Of a DNA stretch of 64,000 nt, positions 44,342 through 52,265 are shown piece by piece. Origin of the DNA: an uncultured Blautia sp. (GTDB taxonomy: Bacteria; Bacillota; Clostridia; Lachnospirales; Lachnospiraceae); the NCBI GenBank assembly GCA_934424575.1, contig CAKRXU010000009.1, forward strand, positions 1 to 64,000, given 5' to 3'. The notes beneath the pieces were generated by a model. That model saw only the letters and a list, made by a program, of their open reading frames with translations. It did not search any database and was not told where the DNA came from. Position numbers and translations under genes: made by a program. Every line of letters begins with the position of its first letter. Position 1 is the first letter of the stretch.

Positions 44342-45427
44342 TTATACCGGCTGGAATACTTCACCTTTTACAACTTTGAAAACTTTGTTCAGGTGAAACT
44401 GATGGCTTACAAAATCATCCAGCCCAGTACAGGTAATCAGAGTCTGTATATCATGAATACAGTCCAGAAGATACGTCTGCCGGTTGCTGTCCAACTCTGA
44501 AAGTACATCATCCAGCAAAAGTACCGGTGTATCCTTGATTTTTTCTTTTACAAGATAAATTTCTGAAAGTTTCAAAGATAATGCAGCGGTTCTCTGCTGG
44601 CCCTGTGAGCCAAACTTTCGTATATCTACCCCATTTACCATAAAACAAAGATCATCTCTGTGAGGTCCTGCGGAAGTCATTTTCATCCTGATGTCTCTGT
44701 CTCTGTTCTTTTTGAGAGTTTCTTCAAAAAATTCAGCTTCCGTACTGGGCTCATAAAGTACTTCAATATGTTCTTCTCCTCCAGTCAGGTTACTGTGAAT
44801 CTCTTTTATCACCGCATTCAGATCTTTCACAAACTCTTTTCTTTTGCTGATGACTTTCTGCCCGTACTGGAGCATCTGCATATCCCATATTTCAAGTGTA
44901 TCCTTAAGTGCCGGATTATGATACATATCTTTGAGAAGTTTATTTCTCTGGTTCACGATATGATTATATCCAGCCAGATCTGTAAGATAGATCTGATCCA
45001 GCTGGCAGAGTTCAAGGTCCATAAACCTGCGTCTTTCCCCCGGACCATTCTTGATAATATTTAAATCTTCCGGTGAAAAAAAGACAAGATTCACGATTCC
45101 AAACAGTTCTCTTGCCTTTTTTATCGGAAAACCGTTAATTGCAACTCCCTTTGCCTTATTTTTGCGAAGATGCATGTCGATCTTGTAGGAAAGTCCGTCT
45201 TTTTTGATCATCATGCGGATGTGGGATTCATCCTCCCCAAACCGTATCAGTTCTTTATCCTTGCTGCCCTTGTGGGACTTTGTCGTCCCACAGATATAGA
45301 CAGATTCCAGGATATTGGTTTTTCCCTGTGCATTATCTCCGTAAAAAATATTTGTACCTTTGTCAAAATCAAGCTGCAATTCACGGTAATTTCTAAAATT
45401 CTGAAGTTGTACAGATTCAATATACAT
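44342..45427 (-). CDS. recF: DNA replication and repair protein RecF
   Basis: SMC/ABC-like ATPase that helps load RecA at gaps with RecO and RecR. 361 residues. Walker A GDNAQGKTNILE near residue 30, signature region KFGSQGQQRTAALSLKLSE, Walker B TPVLLLDDVLSELD. Starts 2 bases after the S4 gene stop, in the conserved dnaA-dnaN-S4-recF order. Confidence 0.96.
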   Translation of the reverse strand: MYIESVQLQNFRNYRELQLDFDKGTNIFYGDNAQGKTNILESVYICGTTKSHKGSKDKELIRFGEDESHIRMMIKKDGLSYKIDMHLRKNKAKGVAINGFPIKKARELFGIVNLVFFSPEDLNIIKNGPGERRRFMDLELCQLDQIYLTDLAGYNHIVNQRNKLLKDMYHNPALKDTLEIWDMQMLQYGQKVISKRKEFVKDLNAVIKEIHSNLTGGEEHIEVLYEPSTEAEFFEETLKKNRDRDIRMKMTSAGPHRDDLCFMVNGVDIRKFGSQGQQRTAALSLKLSEIYLVKEKIKDTPVLLLDDVLSELDSNRQTYLLDCIHDIQTLITCTGLDDFVSHQFHLNKVFKVVKGEVFQPV

Positions 45428-45429
45428 AA

Positions 45430-45636
45430 TTATTTTATAACTTTGATTTCCTGACCTTCAAAAGTGATCACATCACCAACGTATACTTTACGTCCACGCC
45501 GCTGATCTACTTCACCATTTACTTTTACATTTCCATCCTGAATTTCATATTTTGCCTGAACACCGTCCTCTACAACTCCGGCGAGTTTCAACGCCTGTCC
45601 AAGTTTGATAAATTCATCTCTGATCGTAATTTCCAA
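45430..45636 (-). CDS. S4-domain RNA-binding protein (YaaA/RlbA-like)
   Basis: 68 residues consisting of one S4 domain: FIKLGQALKLAGVVEDGVQAK, then VKVNGEVDQRRGRKVYVGD. It starts with TTG, preceded by GAGGAGG. Lies between dnaN and recF as in Bacillus yaaA. S4 proteins of this type bind structured RNA, probably rRNA or tRNA. The gap to dnaN is 14 bases. Confidence 0.93.
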   Translation of the reverse strand: MEITIRDEFIKLGQALKLAGVVEDGVQAKYEIQDGNVKVNGEVDQRRGRKVYVGDVITFEGQEIKVIK

Positions 45637-45650
45637 AATAATCCTCCTCT

Positions 45651-46766
45651 TTATCTGGCCTGATTCTGACTGATGTTAACCGGTAAGATCAGATACGTGT
45701 ATGTTTCTTCGTCATCTCTGATAAAGCATGGCGCTTTTGGATTCATCAGATACATGTGGATCGTCTCATCATCAATAACTTTCAAAGCATCGATCAGGAA
45801 TTTCGGGTTGAATCCGATAAGGATATCTTTACCCTCTTTCTCAATATCGATCTCTTCATCCATAGATCCCATAGAAGAATCTATCTTCAATTCCATCTTA
45901 TGGTCACTAATCTCAATTACGATCGGTTTCTTATCTCCTTCTCTTACAAGAAGTGTTGCACGGTCAATACAGTTCAGAAATTCTTTTTTGTTTACACTGA
46001 TCTTTGTATCGTAATCACTGGAAAGCATCTGATCAATTCGGAAATATTCTCCCTCGATCAGTCTGGATACCACAATTGTCTGATCAAATTCAAATAAAAT
46101 GTGGTTTTTTGTGAAATATATGCTAACTTGATCGTCAATTTCTCCAGAGAGAATTTTGCTGATCTCGCTGAGTGTCTTTCCTGGAACGACAATCTTGCGA
46201 TCTGAATAATCTCGCTTTAATGGCATTTTTCTGATGGAAATACGGTGTCCGTCCAGGGAAATAATCTTCAGACAATTATCTTTGATTTCGAACAATTCAC
46301 CAGTCATCAAACGGTTGTTTTCATTGACTGCAATAGAAAAAATAGTCTGACGGATCATCTCTTTCAAAGTAAACTGAGAAAGAGTCAGAGCTTCGTCTTT
46401 TTCGATAACAGGAAGGTATGCAAAATCTTCACCTGCTTTGCCAGGAATTGTAAACTTAGCTTTTTCACAGGTGATCGTTGCTACATAGTTGCTGTCAGTT
46501 TTGATAGTTACATCATTGTCCGGAAGTCTTCTGATAATTTCATAAAAGATTTTGGCATCAAGTGCAACCATTCCTTTTTCTTCGATCTGTCCATCTACGA
46601 TTGTTTCAATACCAAGTTCCATATCATTTGTTGTAAATTTGATCAGGTTCGTGGTTGCATCTATAAGGATACATTCAAGGATTGGCATGGTTGTTTTAGA
46701 AGGAACAGCTTTCAAAGAAATATTTACGCTTTTTAACAGATTATTTTTGGGACAGATAATCTTCAT
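45651..46766 (-). CDS. dnaN: DNA polymerase III beta subunit (sliding clamp)
   Basis: Ring-forming processivity clamp, 371 residues, three copies of the clamp fold. MKIICPKNNLLKSVNISLKAV at the start, EYFRIDQML in the third domain and the terminal YLILPVNISQNQAR are characteristic. The 190-base gap to dnaA contains DnaA boxes, so dnaN may have its own promoter controlled by DnaA. Confidence 0.97.
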   Translation of the reverse strand: MKIICPKNNLLKSVNISLKAVPSKTTMPILECILIDATTNLIKFTTNDMELGIETIVDGQIEEKGMVALDAKIFYEIIRRLPDNDVTIKTDSNYVATITCEKAKFTIPGKAGEDFAYLPVIEKDEALTLSQFTLKEMIRQTIFSIAVNENNRLMTGELFEIKDNCLKIISLDGHRISIRKMPLKRDYSDRKIVVPGKTLSEISKILSGEIDDQVSIYFTKNHILFEFDQTIVVSRLIEGEYFRIDQMLSSDYDTKISVNKKEFLNCIDRATLLVREGDKKPIVIEISDHKMELKIDSSMGSMDEEIDIEKEGKDILIGFNPKFLIDALKVIDDETIHMYLMNPKAPCFIRDDEETYTYLILPVNISQNQAR

Positions 46767-46951
46767 GTGTATAACTCCCTTCGTGTTTGAAAATTGCTTT
46801 ATAAATATATAAATATATAGATATCCGCCGTAGCCGCCTTAGGGGGTGGGGATTATGTGTAAAAGTCTTTAAAACCTTGAAAATAAAGGTTTTGAGGACT
46901 GTATAACTACGTGTAAAACTACCAGATAACTTTGAAAGTGGGTGTGGATAA
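46767..46951. other. dnaA-dnaN intergenic DnaA boxes and AT-rich tract (origin sub-region)
   Basis: Holds TTATACACA (46767-46775), TTATCCACA (46943-46951), a one-mismatch TTTTACACA (46856-46864) and a one-mismatch box overlapping the end of dnaA (46964-46972), all read on the minus strand. A nearly pure A/T tract of about 27 bases lies at 46797-46823, next to a GC-rich patch. A hairpin AAAACCTT/AAGGTTTT (46871-46893) could end part of the dnaA transcript. This is comparable to the downstream sub-region of the Bacillus bipartite origin, where unwinding starts. Confidence 0.6.
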
Positions 46952-46956
46952 GTCAC

Positions 46957-48330
46957 TTAACCCTGTGGATTAATTTTTTTCTTCAAGGTATCGATGGAGT
47001 TTCTGAGGTTATCATTTGTTGCTAATTCTTTTTCGATTTTCTCAATTCCGTGCATAATTGTAGTGTGATCACGGTTACCAAGATTTTTGCCGATCGTCTT
47101 GAGAGAAGTGTCAATGATCTCACGGCAGAGATACATGGCGATCTGTCTTGGCATAACGATCTTGGAACTACGCTTGTTTCCGCAGAGTTCCGCTACAGTT
47201 ACATGATAGTGTTCTGCAACAACGGAAATAATATAATCCGGAGTGATGACTTTTTGCTCATTTGGAGAGATGATATCCTTGAGTGCCTGCTCTGCAAGTT
47301 CAAGGGTTACTTCCTTTTTCTCCAGTTTGGAACTTGCCATTACCTTATTAAAGGCACCTTCCAGCTCACGGATGTTAGATTTGATGTTTGTTGCAATGTA
47401 ATTAATGACTTCTTCGCTGATATTGTAGCCTTCGAGCTCTTCTTTTTTGTGGAGAATTGCCATTCGGGTCTCGTAATCAGGTAAGGTAATATCTGCGATC
47501 AGGCCCCATTCGAATCTTGAACGGAAGCGTTCTTCCAGAATTTCCATATCTTTCGGTGGTTTATCTGAAGAAATGATGATCTGCTTTTTGGCACTGTGCA
47601 AACTGTTGAAAGTGTGGAAAAATTCCTCCTGTGTGGATTCCTTTCCTATAATAAACTGAATATCATCGACCAGAAGAACGTCAATATTCCTGTATTTTTC
47701 ACGGAATTTGGACATTGCGGAGTTATTTCCGTTTCGGATCGTTTCAATCAGTTCATTTGTGAATTCTTCACTGGTTACATACAAAACTTTGCTGTTTTCA
47801 TCGTGTTCAATAATATAATGAGCGATGGAATGCATCAGATGAGTCTTGCCAAGTCCCGCACCTCCGTAGATAAACAGCGGATTATAGGTATCTCCCGGGG
47901 ATTCTGCAACAGCAAGGGCTGCCGCCTGAGCAAATTTGTTATTATTTCCGACAATGAAAGTGTCAAAAATGTATTTCGGATTCAAATGTGCATCTTCACA
48001 GCGACGTTCGATATCTGACATTGCAGGTGCTGCATTATCATAAGAAGGAACATCTTTCTGAGGTGCTTCATCAGGAGATATGAATTTGACATCGCACTCA
48101 CTTATTCCAGTCAGTTCGCAGATGGTAACCTGGAGAAGAAGTTTGTACTTTTTATTAAGAAGGTTTATCAGAACTACCTGTTCAGATGGGACTAAAATTG
48201 TGATGACATTATCAGTCACATCGTAGACTTCAAGCGGTTTGAGCCATGTATTGAAGGCTACATCGCTGATATTGTAGTCACGTTTGACTGTCTGAAGAAT
48301 TTCATCCCATTTTTCTATAACTTTATCCAT
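46957..48330 (-). CDS. dnaA: Chromosomal replication initiator DnaA
   Basis: Origin-binding AAA+ initiator, 457 residues. Domain I about 1-85, short linker, AAA+ domain about 115-335 with Walker A FIYGGAGLGKTHLMHS and Walker B VLLVDDIQF, and C-terminal DNA-binding domain IV with the signature NRDHTTIMHGIEKI. AGGAG precedes the ATG. It begins the minus-strand gene array left of the origin and is flanked on both sides by DnaA boxes, implying autoregulation. Confidence 0.98.
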   Translation of the reverse strand: MDKVIEKWDEILQTVKRDYNISDVAFNTWLKPLEVYDVTDNVITILVPSEQVVLINLLNKKYKLLLQVTICELTGISECDVKFISPDEAPQKDVPSYDNAAPAMSDIERRCEDAHLNPKYIFDTFIVGNNNKFAQAAALAVAESPGDTYNPLFIYGGAGLGKTHLMHSIAHYIIEHDENSKVLYVTSEEFTNELIETIRNGNNSAMSKFREKYRNIDVLLVDDIQFIIGKESTQEEFFHTFNSLHSAKKQIIISSDKPPKDMEILEERFRSRFEWGLIADITLPDYETRMAILHKKEELEGYNISEEVINYIATNIKSNIRELEGAFNKVMASSKLEKKEVTLELAEQALKDIISPNEQKVITPDYIISVVAEHYHVTVAELCGNKRSSKIVMPRQIAMYLCREIIDTSLKTIGKNLGNRDHTTIMHGIEKIEKELATNDNLRNSIDTLKKKINPQG

Positions 48331-48429
48331 ATTTCAAACTCCTGGTTCCTTTGAATGTGTGTAAATTATTCGTAACTGTTCGGTACTTTCACAGTTACAA
48401 TTGGTTAATGGACATAGATATCCTTTTAT

Positions 48430-48458
48430 ATATTATAATAAATCCAGTGGTTAATCAA
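48430..48458 (-). promoter_or_regulatory. Promoter of dnaA
   Basis: Minus-strand TTGATT (48453-48458), 17-base spacer, TAATAT (48430-48435); an overlapping TATAAT lies at 48432-48437. It sits about 60 bases from the first DnaA box. A leader of about 95 bases separates it from the ATG. Confidence 0.6.
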
Positions 48459-48516
48459 TCATTATTTGTGGAAAATTATCCCCCGAAAAAAGGGTTTACG
48501 TGGTTAAAATCTGGTG

Positions 48517-48766
48517 TTGTCCACAAGTTATCCACTTTATCCACATGTGTATAAGTTGGAAAGTGTGGATAAGCCCCTATAAGTTTACATAACATCTGTA
48601 CAGGTGGATAATTACCCCTGTGGAATGTGTATAACTTTGTCCACAGAGAGAATACTGTAAAATAAAGGATTTTTTTAGGAATATGTGTAAAAATATGGGG
48701 GTATGTGAGGATAAAACAGCCGAAAAAGTTTGAGTTATCCACAAGTTATCCACAAAAAGTGGATAA
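48517..48766. other. oriC: Replication origin: DnaA-box clusters between dnaA and rpmH
   Basis: DnaA boxes (consensus TTATNCACA) form two clusters. Left: 48517-48525 (+, one mismatch), 48528-48536 (+, one), 48537-48545 (+, perfect), 48546-48554 (-, perfect), 48564-48572 (-, perfect), 48603-48611 (-, one), 48626-48634 (-, perfect), 48637-48645 (+, one). Right: 48735-48743 (+, perfect), 48746-48754 (+, perfect), 48758-48766 (-, one). The 48331-48951 gap has no gene. A frame of 88 codons across it is made of the boxes themselves. The position between dnaA and rpmH and the strand switch here support origin function. Confidence 0.92.
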
Positions 48767-48860
48767 CTTTACGTAAACCAGATGTTTCCACAATTGAGTG
48801 TGGGTTATTTTGAAAGTGTCGGAAATGCTTAATTTTATTGGATTTTTTGTGAATTTTTGC

Positions 48861-48889
48861 TTGACGAACGGGTGCAGAATGAATATAAT
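48861..48889 (+). promoter_or_regulatory. Promoter of rpmH-rnpA
   Basis: TTGACG (48861-48866), 17-base spacer, TATAAT (48884-48889), about 95 bases beyond the last DnaA box. Near-consensus, as expected for a ribosomal protein gene. Confidence 0.88.
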
Positions 48890-48951
48890 TAAAACGATGT
48901 TCTATGATAATAGTATGAATAGGGATAATAGATAAAGGAGGTGCTTTACCT

Positions 48952-49086
48952 ATGAAAATGACATTTCAGCCAAAGAAAAGATCTAGAGCGAAAGTTCATG
49001 GTTTCAGAGCTCGTATGAGCACAAAGGGCGGCCGTAAAGTATTAGCAGCCAGAAGATTAAAAGGAAGAAAGCAGTTATCAGCCTAA
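48952..49086 (+). CDS. rpmH: 50S ribosomal protein L34
   Basis: 44 residues, strongly basic: MKMTFQPKKRSRAKVHGF at the start, then ARMSTKGGRKVLAARRLKGR. This is the full-length L34 of Firmicutes. AAAGGAGGTG precedes the ATG. First gene of the plus-strand operon right of the origin. Confidence 0.97.
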   Translation: MKMTFQPKKRSRAKVHGFRARMSTKGGRKVLAARRLKGRKQLSA

Positions 49087-49091
49087 GATAT

Positions 49092-49113
49092 AAGACCGCA
49101 GTTATGTGGTCTT
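49092..49113 (+). terminator. Attenuating terminator between rpmH and rnpA
   Basis: AAGACCGC pairs with GTGGTCTT (one G-U), 6-base loop, followed by TTCTTCT. It lies 5 bases after rpmH. Probably partial, letting L34 be made in excess over RNase P protein. Confidence 0.6.
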
Positions 49114-49141
49114 TTCTTCTATAATAAAGAAAGGGGATTCG

Positions 49142-49507
49142 ATGAAATATTCAGAGTCCTTAAAGAAAAACAAAGATTTTCAGCAGGTATACAGACATGG
49201 AACATCAAAAGCAAATCGGTATCTGGTGATGTACGTACTGGATAATCAGTACATGAAGAATCGTCTGGGAATATCAGTAAGTAAAAAAGTAGGGAATAGT
49301 GTGGTTCGCCACAGGCTCACCAGACTGGTAAGAGAGAGCTATCGTCTGAATGAAGAACTTTTCAGGAGAAATCTTGATATTGTTGTGATTGCCAGACCAG
49401 CAGCGAAGGGCAGGAGCTATCAGGAGATAGAGAGTGCTTTCATGCATCTGGCAGGGAAACATCAGATCATAGAAGAGGTTCATACTGATGAAGAAACTTC
49501 TTATTAA
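49142..49507 (+). CDS. rnpA: Ribonuclease P protein component
   Basis: Protein cofactor of RNase P, which matures tRNA 5' ends. 121 residues from the ATG at 49142 (AAAGGGG upstream); a frame from 49106 has no ribosome site. The RNR motif region is RLGISVSKKVGNSVVRHRLT, followed by RLVRESYR. The N-terminal KNKDFQQVYRHG is typical. Its 3' end overlaps yidD by 20 bases. Confidence 0.96.
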   Translation: MKYSESLKKNKDFQQVYRHGTSKANRYLVMYVLDNQYMKNRLGISVSKKVGNSVVRHRLTRLVRESYRLNEELFRRNLDIVVIARPAAKGRSYQEIESAFMHLAGKHQIIEEVHTDEETSY

Positions 49508-49697
49508 AATGATTCGTCTCTATCAGAAATATATATCACCGATGAAGAGAACTAAATGTCCTTATATTCCCACATGTTCTCAATATGGTTTGGAAGCAAT
49601 CGAAAAATATGGTGCAATCAGGGGAGGATTACTGGCAATATGGAGAATATTACGTTGTAATCCTTTTTCTCATGGGGGATATGATCCCGTACCATAA
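49488..49697 (+). CDS. yidD: Membrane protein insertion efficiency factor YidD
   Basis: 69 residues. Short amphipathic N terminus (MKKLLIKMIRLYQKYISP), the family hallmark CPYIPTCSQYGLEAIEKYG with conserved Cys, then RCNPFSHGGYDPVP. It helps YidC-dependent insertion at the membrane. Overlaps rnpA by 20 bases in another frame, as is usual for this gene. Confidence 0.96.
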   Translation: MKKLLIKMIRLYQKYISPMKRTKCPYIPTCSQYGLEAIEKYGAIRGGLLAIWRILRCNPFSHGGYDPVP

Positions 49698-49755
49698 AGG
49701 TAAATGGATCAATCATGAAGTTGTTCCATAAGATCATCCAGGAGGAACAAGTAAA

Positions 49756-51024
49756 TTGGAAAGTATGATTTTGGCTACTAAAAGTGGTACCCCGATCATC
49801 GGCCAGGTCGCAATCGTGATGGGCTGGATCATGAATGGTATCTACAAAGTGCTGGATATGGTTGGAATTCAGAACCTTGGCCTTTGTATTATTATTTTCA
49901 GTATTCTGATCTATCTTTTTATGACTCCTCTGCAGGTCAAACAGCAGAAATTCTCTAAGCTGAGTGCGATCATGCAGCCGGAGATCCAGAAAATCCAGAA
50001 GAAATATCAGGGTAAAAAAGATCAGGATTCAATGATGAAGATGCAGGAGGAAACCCAGGCGGTATATCAGAAATACGGTGTATCCCCTACAGGAAGCTGT
50101 GTTCAGCTCGCTATCCAGCTCCCGATCCTGTATGCTCTGTATCAGGTAATCCAGAATATCCCTGCTTATGTAAGCAGTGTATATAATGTGTTCAATGGTG
50201 TCTGCACACAGATCCTTGCAGTAGACGGATTTGCAGATATCATCAATAACTTTATCACAGACAACAAGATGACACGAGTAAGACAGGTCACAGATAATGC
50301 AGATTCTATCGTAGATTTCCTGTATGCTCTGTCTCCATCCCAGTGGAAATCCTTACAGGATATCAGTCAGTTCTCCGGATTCTCAGATCAGATCAGCAAA
50401 ACTGCTTCCGAGATCCAGAAGATGCAGACTTTTGGTGTGCTCAACATCGCAGACCAGCCGCTGAGCTATATCAAAACAGGATCCCTGATCCTGATCATTG
50501 CAGCTCTTGCAATTCCGGTTCTGTCATGGGCAACACAGATGCTCAACCTGAAGCTTATGCCACAGGCAGCAACACAGGGCGGTGACGAGAATAATGCAAT
50601 GGCAAGCTCCATGAAGACTATGAATACAGTAATGCCGCTTATGTCAGCATTTTTCTGTTTCACATTCCCTGTAGGTCTTGGTATTTACTGGATCGCAAGT
50701 GCGATAGTAAGAAGTATTCAGCAGCTTCTTATCAATCGCCATCTGAACAAGATGAACATTGATGACCTTGTAAATGAAAACATGAAGAAGATGGAAGCCA
50801 AACGTGCAAAAGAGGGACTTCCGCCGCAGAAGATCACAAACCAGGCACATCAGAGCGTAAAGAATATCAACAAGATCGACAAAGGTATGAGCGGTTCTGA
50901 TGAATCAAACCGTGCGAAGAAAGTAGAAGAAGCTTACCAGAATGCTTCCCATGCAAAAGCAGGCAGCATTACCGCCAAAGCGAATATGGTCAAAGCTTTT
51001 GATGAGAAAAACAAGAAGAAATAG
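49756..51024 (+). CDS. yidC: Membrane protein insertase YidC/SpoIIIJ/OxaA
   Basis: 422 residues, five to six TM segments. The core insertase fold is LGLCIIIFSILIYLFMTPLQVKQQKFS, then CVQLAIQLPILYALYQVI and a late MPLMSAFFCFTFPVGLGIYW. There is no lipobox Cys near the N terminus. The start is probably TTG at 49756, ten bases after AGGAGG; an ATG three codons in is possible. The region between about residues 130 and 215 is longer than in Bacillus. The C-terminal tail is Lys-rich, as in ribosome-binding YidC forms. Cooperates with Jag. Confidence 0.92.
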   Translation: MESMILATKSGTPIIGQVAIVMGWIMNGIYKVLDMVGIQNLGLCIIIFSILIYLFMTPLQVKQQKFSKLSAIMQPEIQKIQKKYQGKKDQDSMMKMQEETQAVYQKYGVSPTGSCVQLAIQLPILYALYQVIQNIPAYVSSVYNVFNGVCTQILAVDGFADIINNFITDNKMTRVRQVTDNADSIVDFLYALSPSQWKSLQDISQFSGFSDQISKTASEIQKMQTFGVLNIADQPLSYIKTGSLILIIAALAIPVLSWATQMLNLKLMPQAATQGGDENNAMASSMKTMNTVMPLMSAFFCFTFPVGLGIYWIASAIVRSIQQLLINRHLNKMNIDDLVNENMKKMEAKRAKEGLPPQKITNQAHQSVKNINKIDKGMSGSDESNRAKKVEEAYQNASHAKAGSITAKANMVKAFDEKNKKK

Positions 51025-51047
51025 AGAGGGAAGGTCGGGGTTTTATC

Positions 51048-51995
51048 ATGAATGAATATATGCAGTTTTCAGCAAAAACCAAAAATGAAGCAATCACAAA
51101 AGCATGTATTGAACTGGGCGTGACCAGTGATCAGCTTGACATTCAGGTAATCAGCGAAGGAAGTTCTGGATTTTTCGGAATTGGAAGTAAGCCTGCGATC
51201 ATTAAAGCTCGCAAAGTAGAGGATCATTCAGAAGAAAAGGAACTCGAGGAAATCGTAGCTTCTGTCAAACTGGATGCATTCAAGGACGAGCCGAAACCGG
51301 AACAGAAGAAATCTTCACCGAAGCCGGCACCAAAGGCACCTGCCAGAACTTCTAATAAACCAGAAGCAAAGCCAGATGCAGGGAAAGAAGAAAAACCTGC
51401 AAAACCGGTCAGAGAGAAACAGCCAAAAGAAAGAGTTTACAAAGAGAAACCAGTAAGGGAGCCGAAACCGGCCAAAGAAAAACCGGTAAGAGTATCCAAG
51501 CCGATCGAGATCATCACCGATCCGGCAGAGATCAAAGAGATCGAAGAGAGAGCATCTGTTTTCCTTCATGATGTATTTGCATCCATGGATCTCGGAGAAG
51601 TCCAGATCACATCCAAATACAACACAACAGATGGCTGCCTGGAAGTCGATTTTGAAGGTCAGGATATGGGAATCCTGATCGGTAAGAGAGGACAGACACT
51701 TGATTCTCTCCAGTACCTTACAAGCCTTGTTGTAAACAAAGGCAAATCCGACTATATCAGAGTAAAACTCGATACAGAGGATTACAGAAGACGCAGAAAG
51801 GAAACTCTCGAGAACCTGGCAAGAGGAATCGCCTACAAGGTCAAGAAAACAAGAAAACCTGTAGTTCTCGAGCCAATGAATCCTTACGAGAGAAGAATCA
51901 TCCATTCTGCACTTCAGGGAAACAAATTCGTAGAGACAGTAAGTGAAGGTGAAGAACCATACCGTCACGTAGTTGTCAAATTAAAGAGATACTAA
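51048..51995 (+). CDS. jag: Jag (KhpB/EloR-type) RNA-binding protein
   Basis: 315 residues. Jag_N domain about 1-55 (QFSAKTKNEAITKACIELG, GFFGIGSKPA). A long Lys/Pro/Glu-rich linker follows at about 65-160. The KH domain (about 165-240) has ILIGKRGQTLDSLQYL, and the R3H domain (about 240-305) has NPYERRIIHSAL. Jag homologues bind RNA with KhpA and control cell elongation and division. The linker is extended and of low complexity. It ends immediately before the inverted-repeat element. Confidence 0.93.
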   Translation: MNEYMQFSAKTKNEAITKACIELGVTSDQLDIQVISEGSSGFFGIGSKPAIIKARKVEDHSEEKELEEIVASVKLDAFKDEPKPEQKKSSPKPAPKAPARTSNKPEAKPDAGKEEKPAKPVREKQPKERVYKEKPVREPKPAKEKPVRVSKPIEIITDPAEIKEIEERASVFLHDVFASMDLGEVQITSKYNTTDGCLEVDFEGQDMGILIGKRGQTLDSLQYLTSLVVNKGKSDYIRVKLDTEDYRRRRKETLENLARGIAYKVKKTRKPVVLEPMNPYERRIIHSALQGNKFVETVSEGEEPYRHVVVKLKRY

Positions 51996-52143
51996 AGTGT
52001 TACTGCTCACAGGTAGTATCCCGCGAGGTGTTTTGCCATGAATATGGCAAAATCCCGAGACATACAGGGCAAAATCCCATCACCGTAGGTGATTTGGAAT
52101 GGATTTTGACCAAGTTACTGTGAACAAAGTGAACAGTAACACT
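51996..52143. repeat. Inverted-repeat element after jag
   Basis: A 148-base unit bounded by AGTGTTACTGCTCAC (51996-52010) and GTGAACAGTAACACT (52129-52143), complementary except for one base. Inside are TTTTGCCAT-N4-ATGGCAAAA (52031-52052) and ATCACC/GGTGAT. No coding capacity. Starts exactly after the jag stop codon. Looks like a mobile hairpin repeat (MITE- or REP-like) or a structured 3' UTR. No second copy was noticed in the window. Confidence 0.6.
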
Positions 52144-52178
52144 AAATCAGCAGTGAAAACAGTTCACAACTGAAATAT

Positions 52179-52252
52179 AAAATGTTATTCTAGGTGAAAG
52201 CGTGAATAACACGTGATTGACGTGTGCTTTCTTCTGGGATAACATTTTTTTT
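52179..52252 (+). terminator. Long terminator or attenuator before mnmE
   Basis: AAAATGTTAT (52179-52188) pairs with ATAACATTTT (52239-52248). Inside are a GAAAGC/GCTTTC stem and CACGT/ACGTG, and eight T residues follow the outer stem. It ends only 2 bases before the mnmE ribosome site, so mnmE must either be read through or depend on a promoter that precedes this hairpin. Confidence 0.7.
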
Positions 52253-52265
52253 ATAAGGAGGCAAT

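Noticed and set aside
48476..48742. 88-codon minus-strand frame
   Set aside because: It consists of the DnaA boxes of the origin, and the recurring His/Thr/Tyr pattern comes from those repeats.
51996..52143. Considered as an insertion sequence
   Set aside because: Only 148 bases with no transposase and no clear target-site duplication; kept as a repeat element instead.
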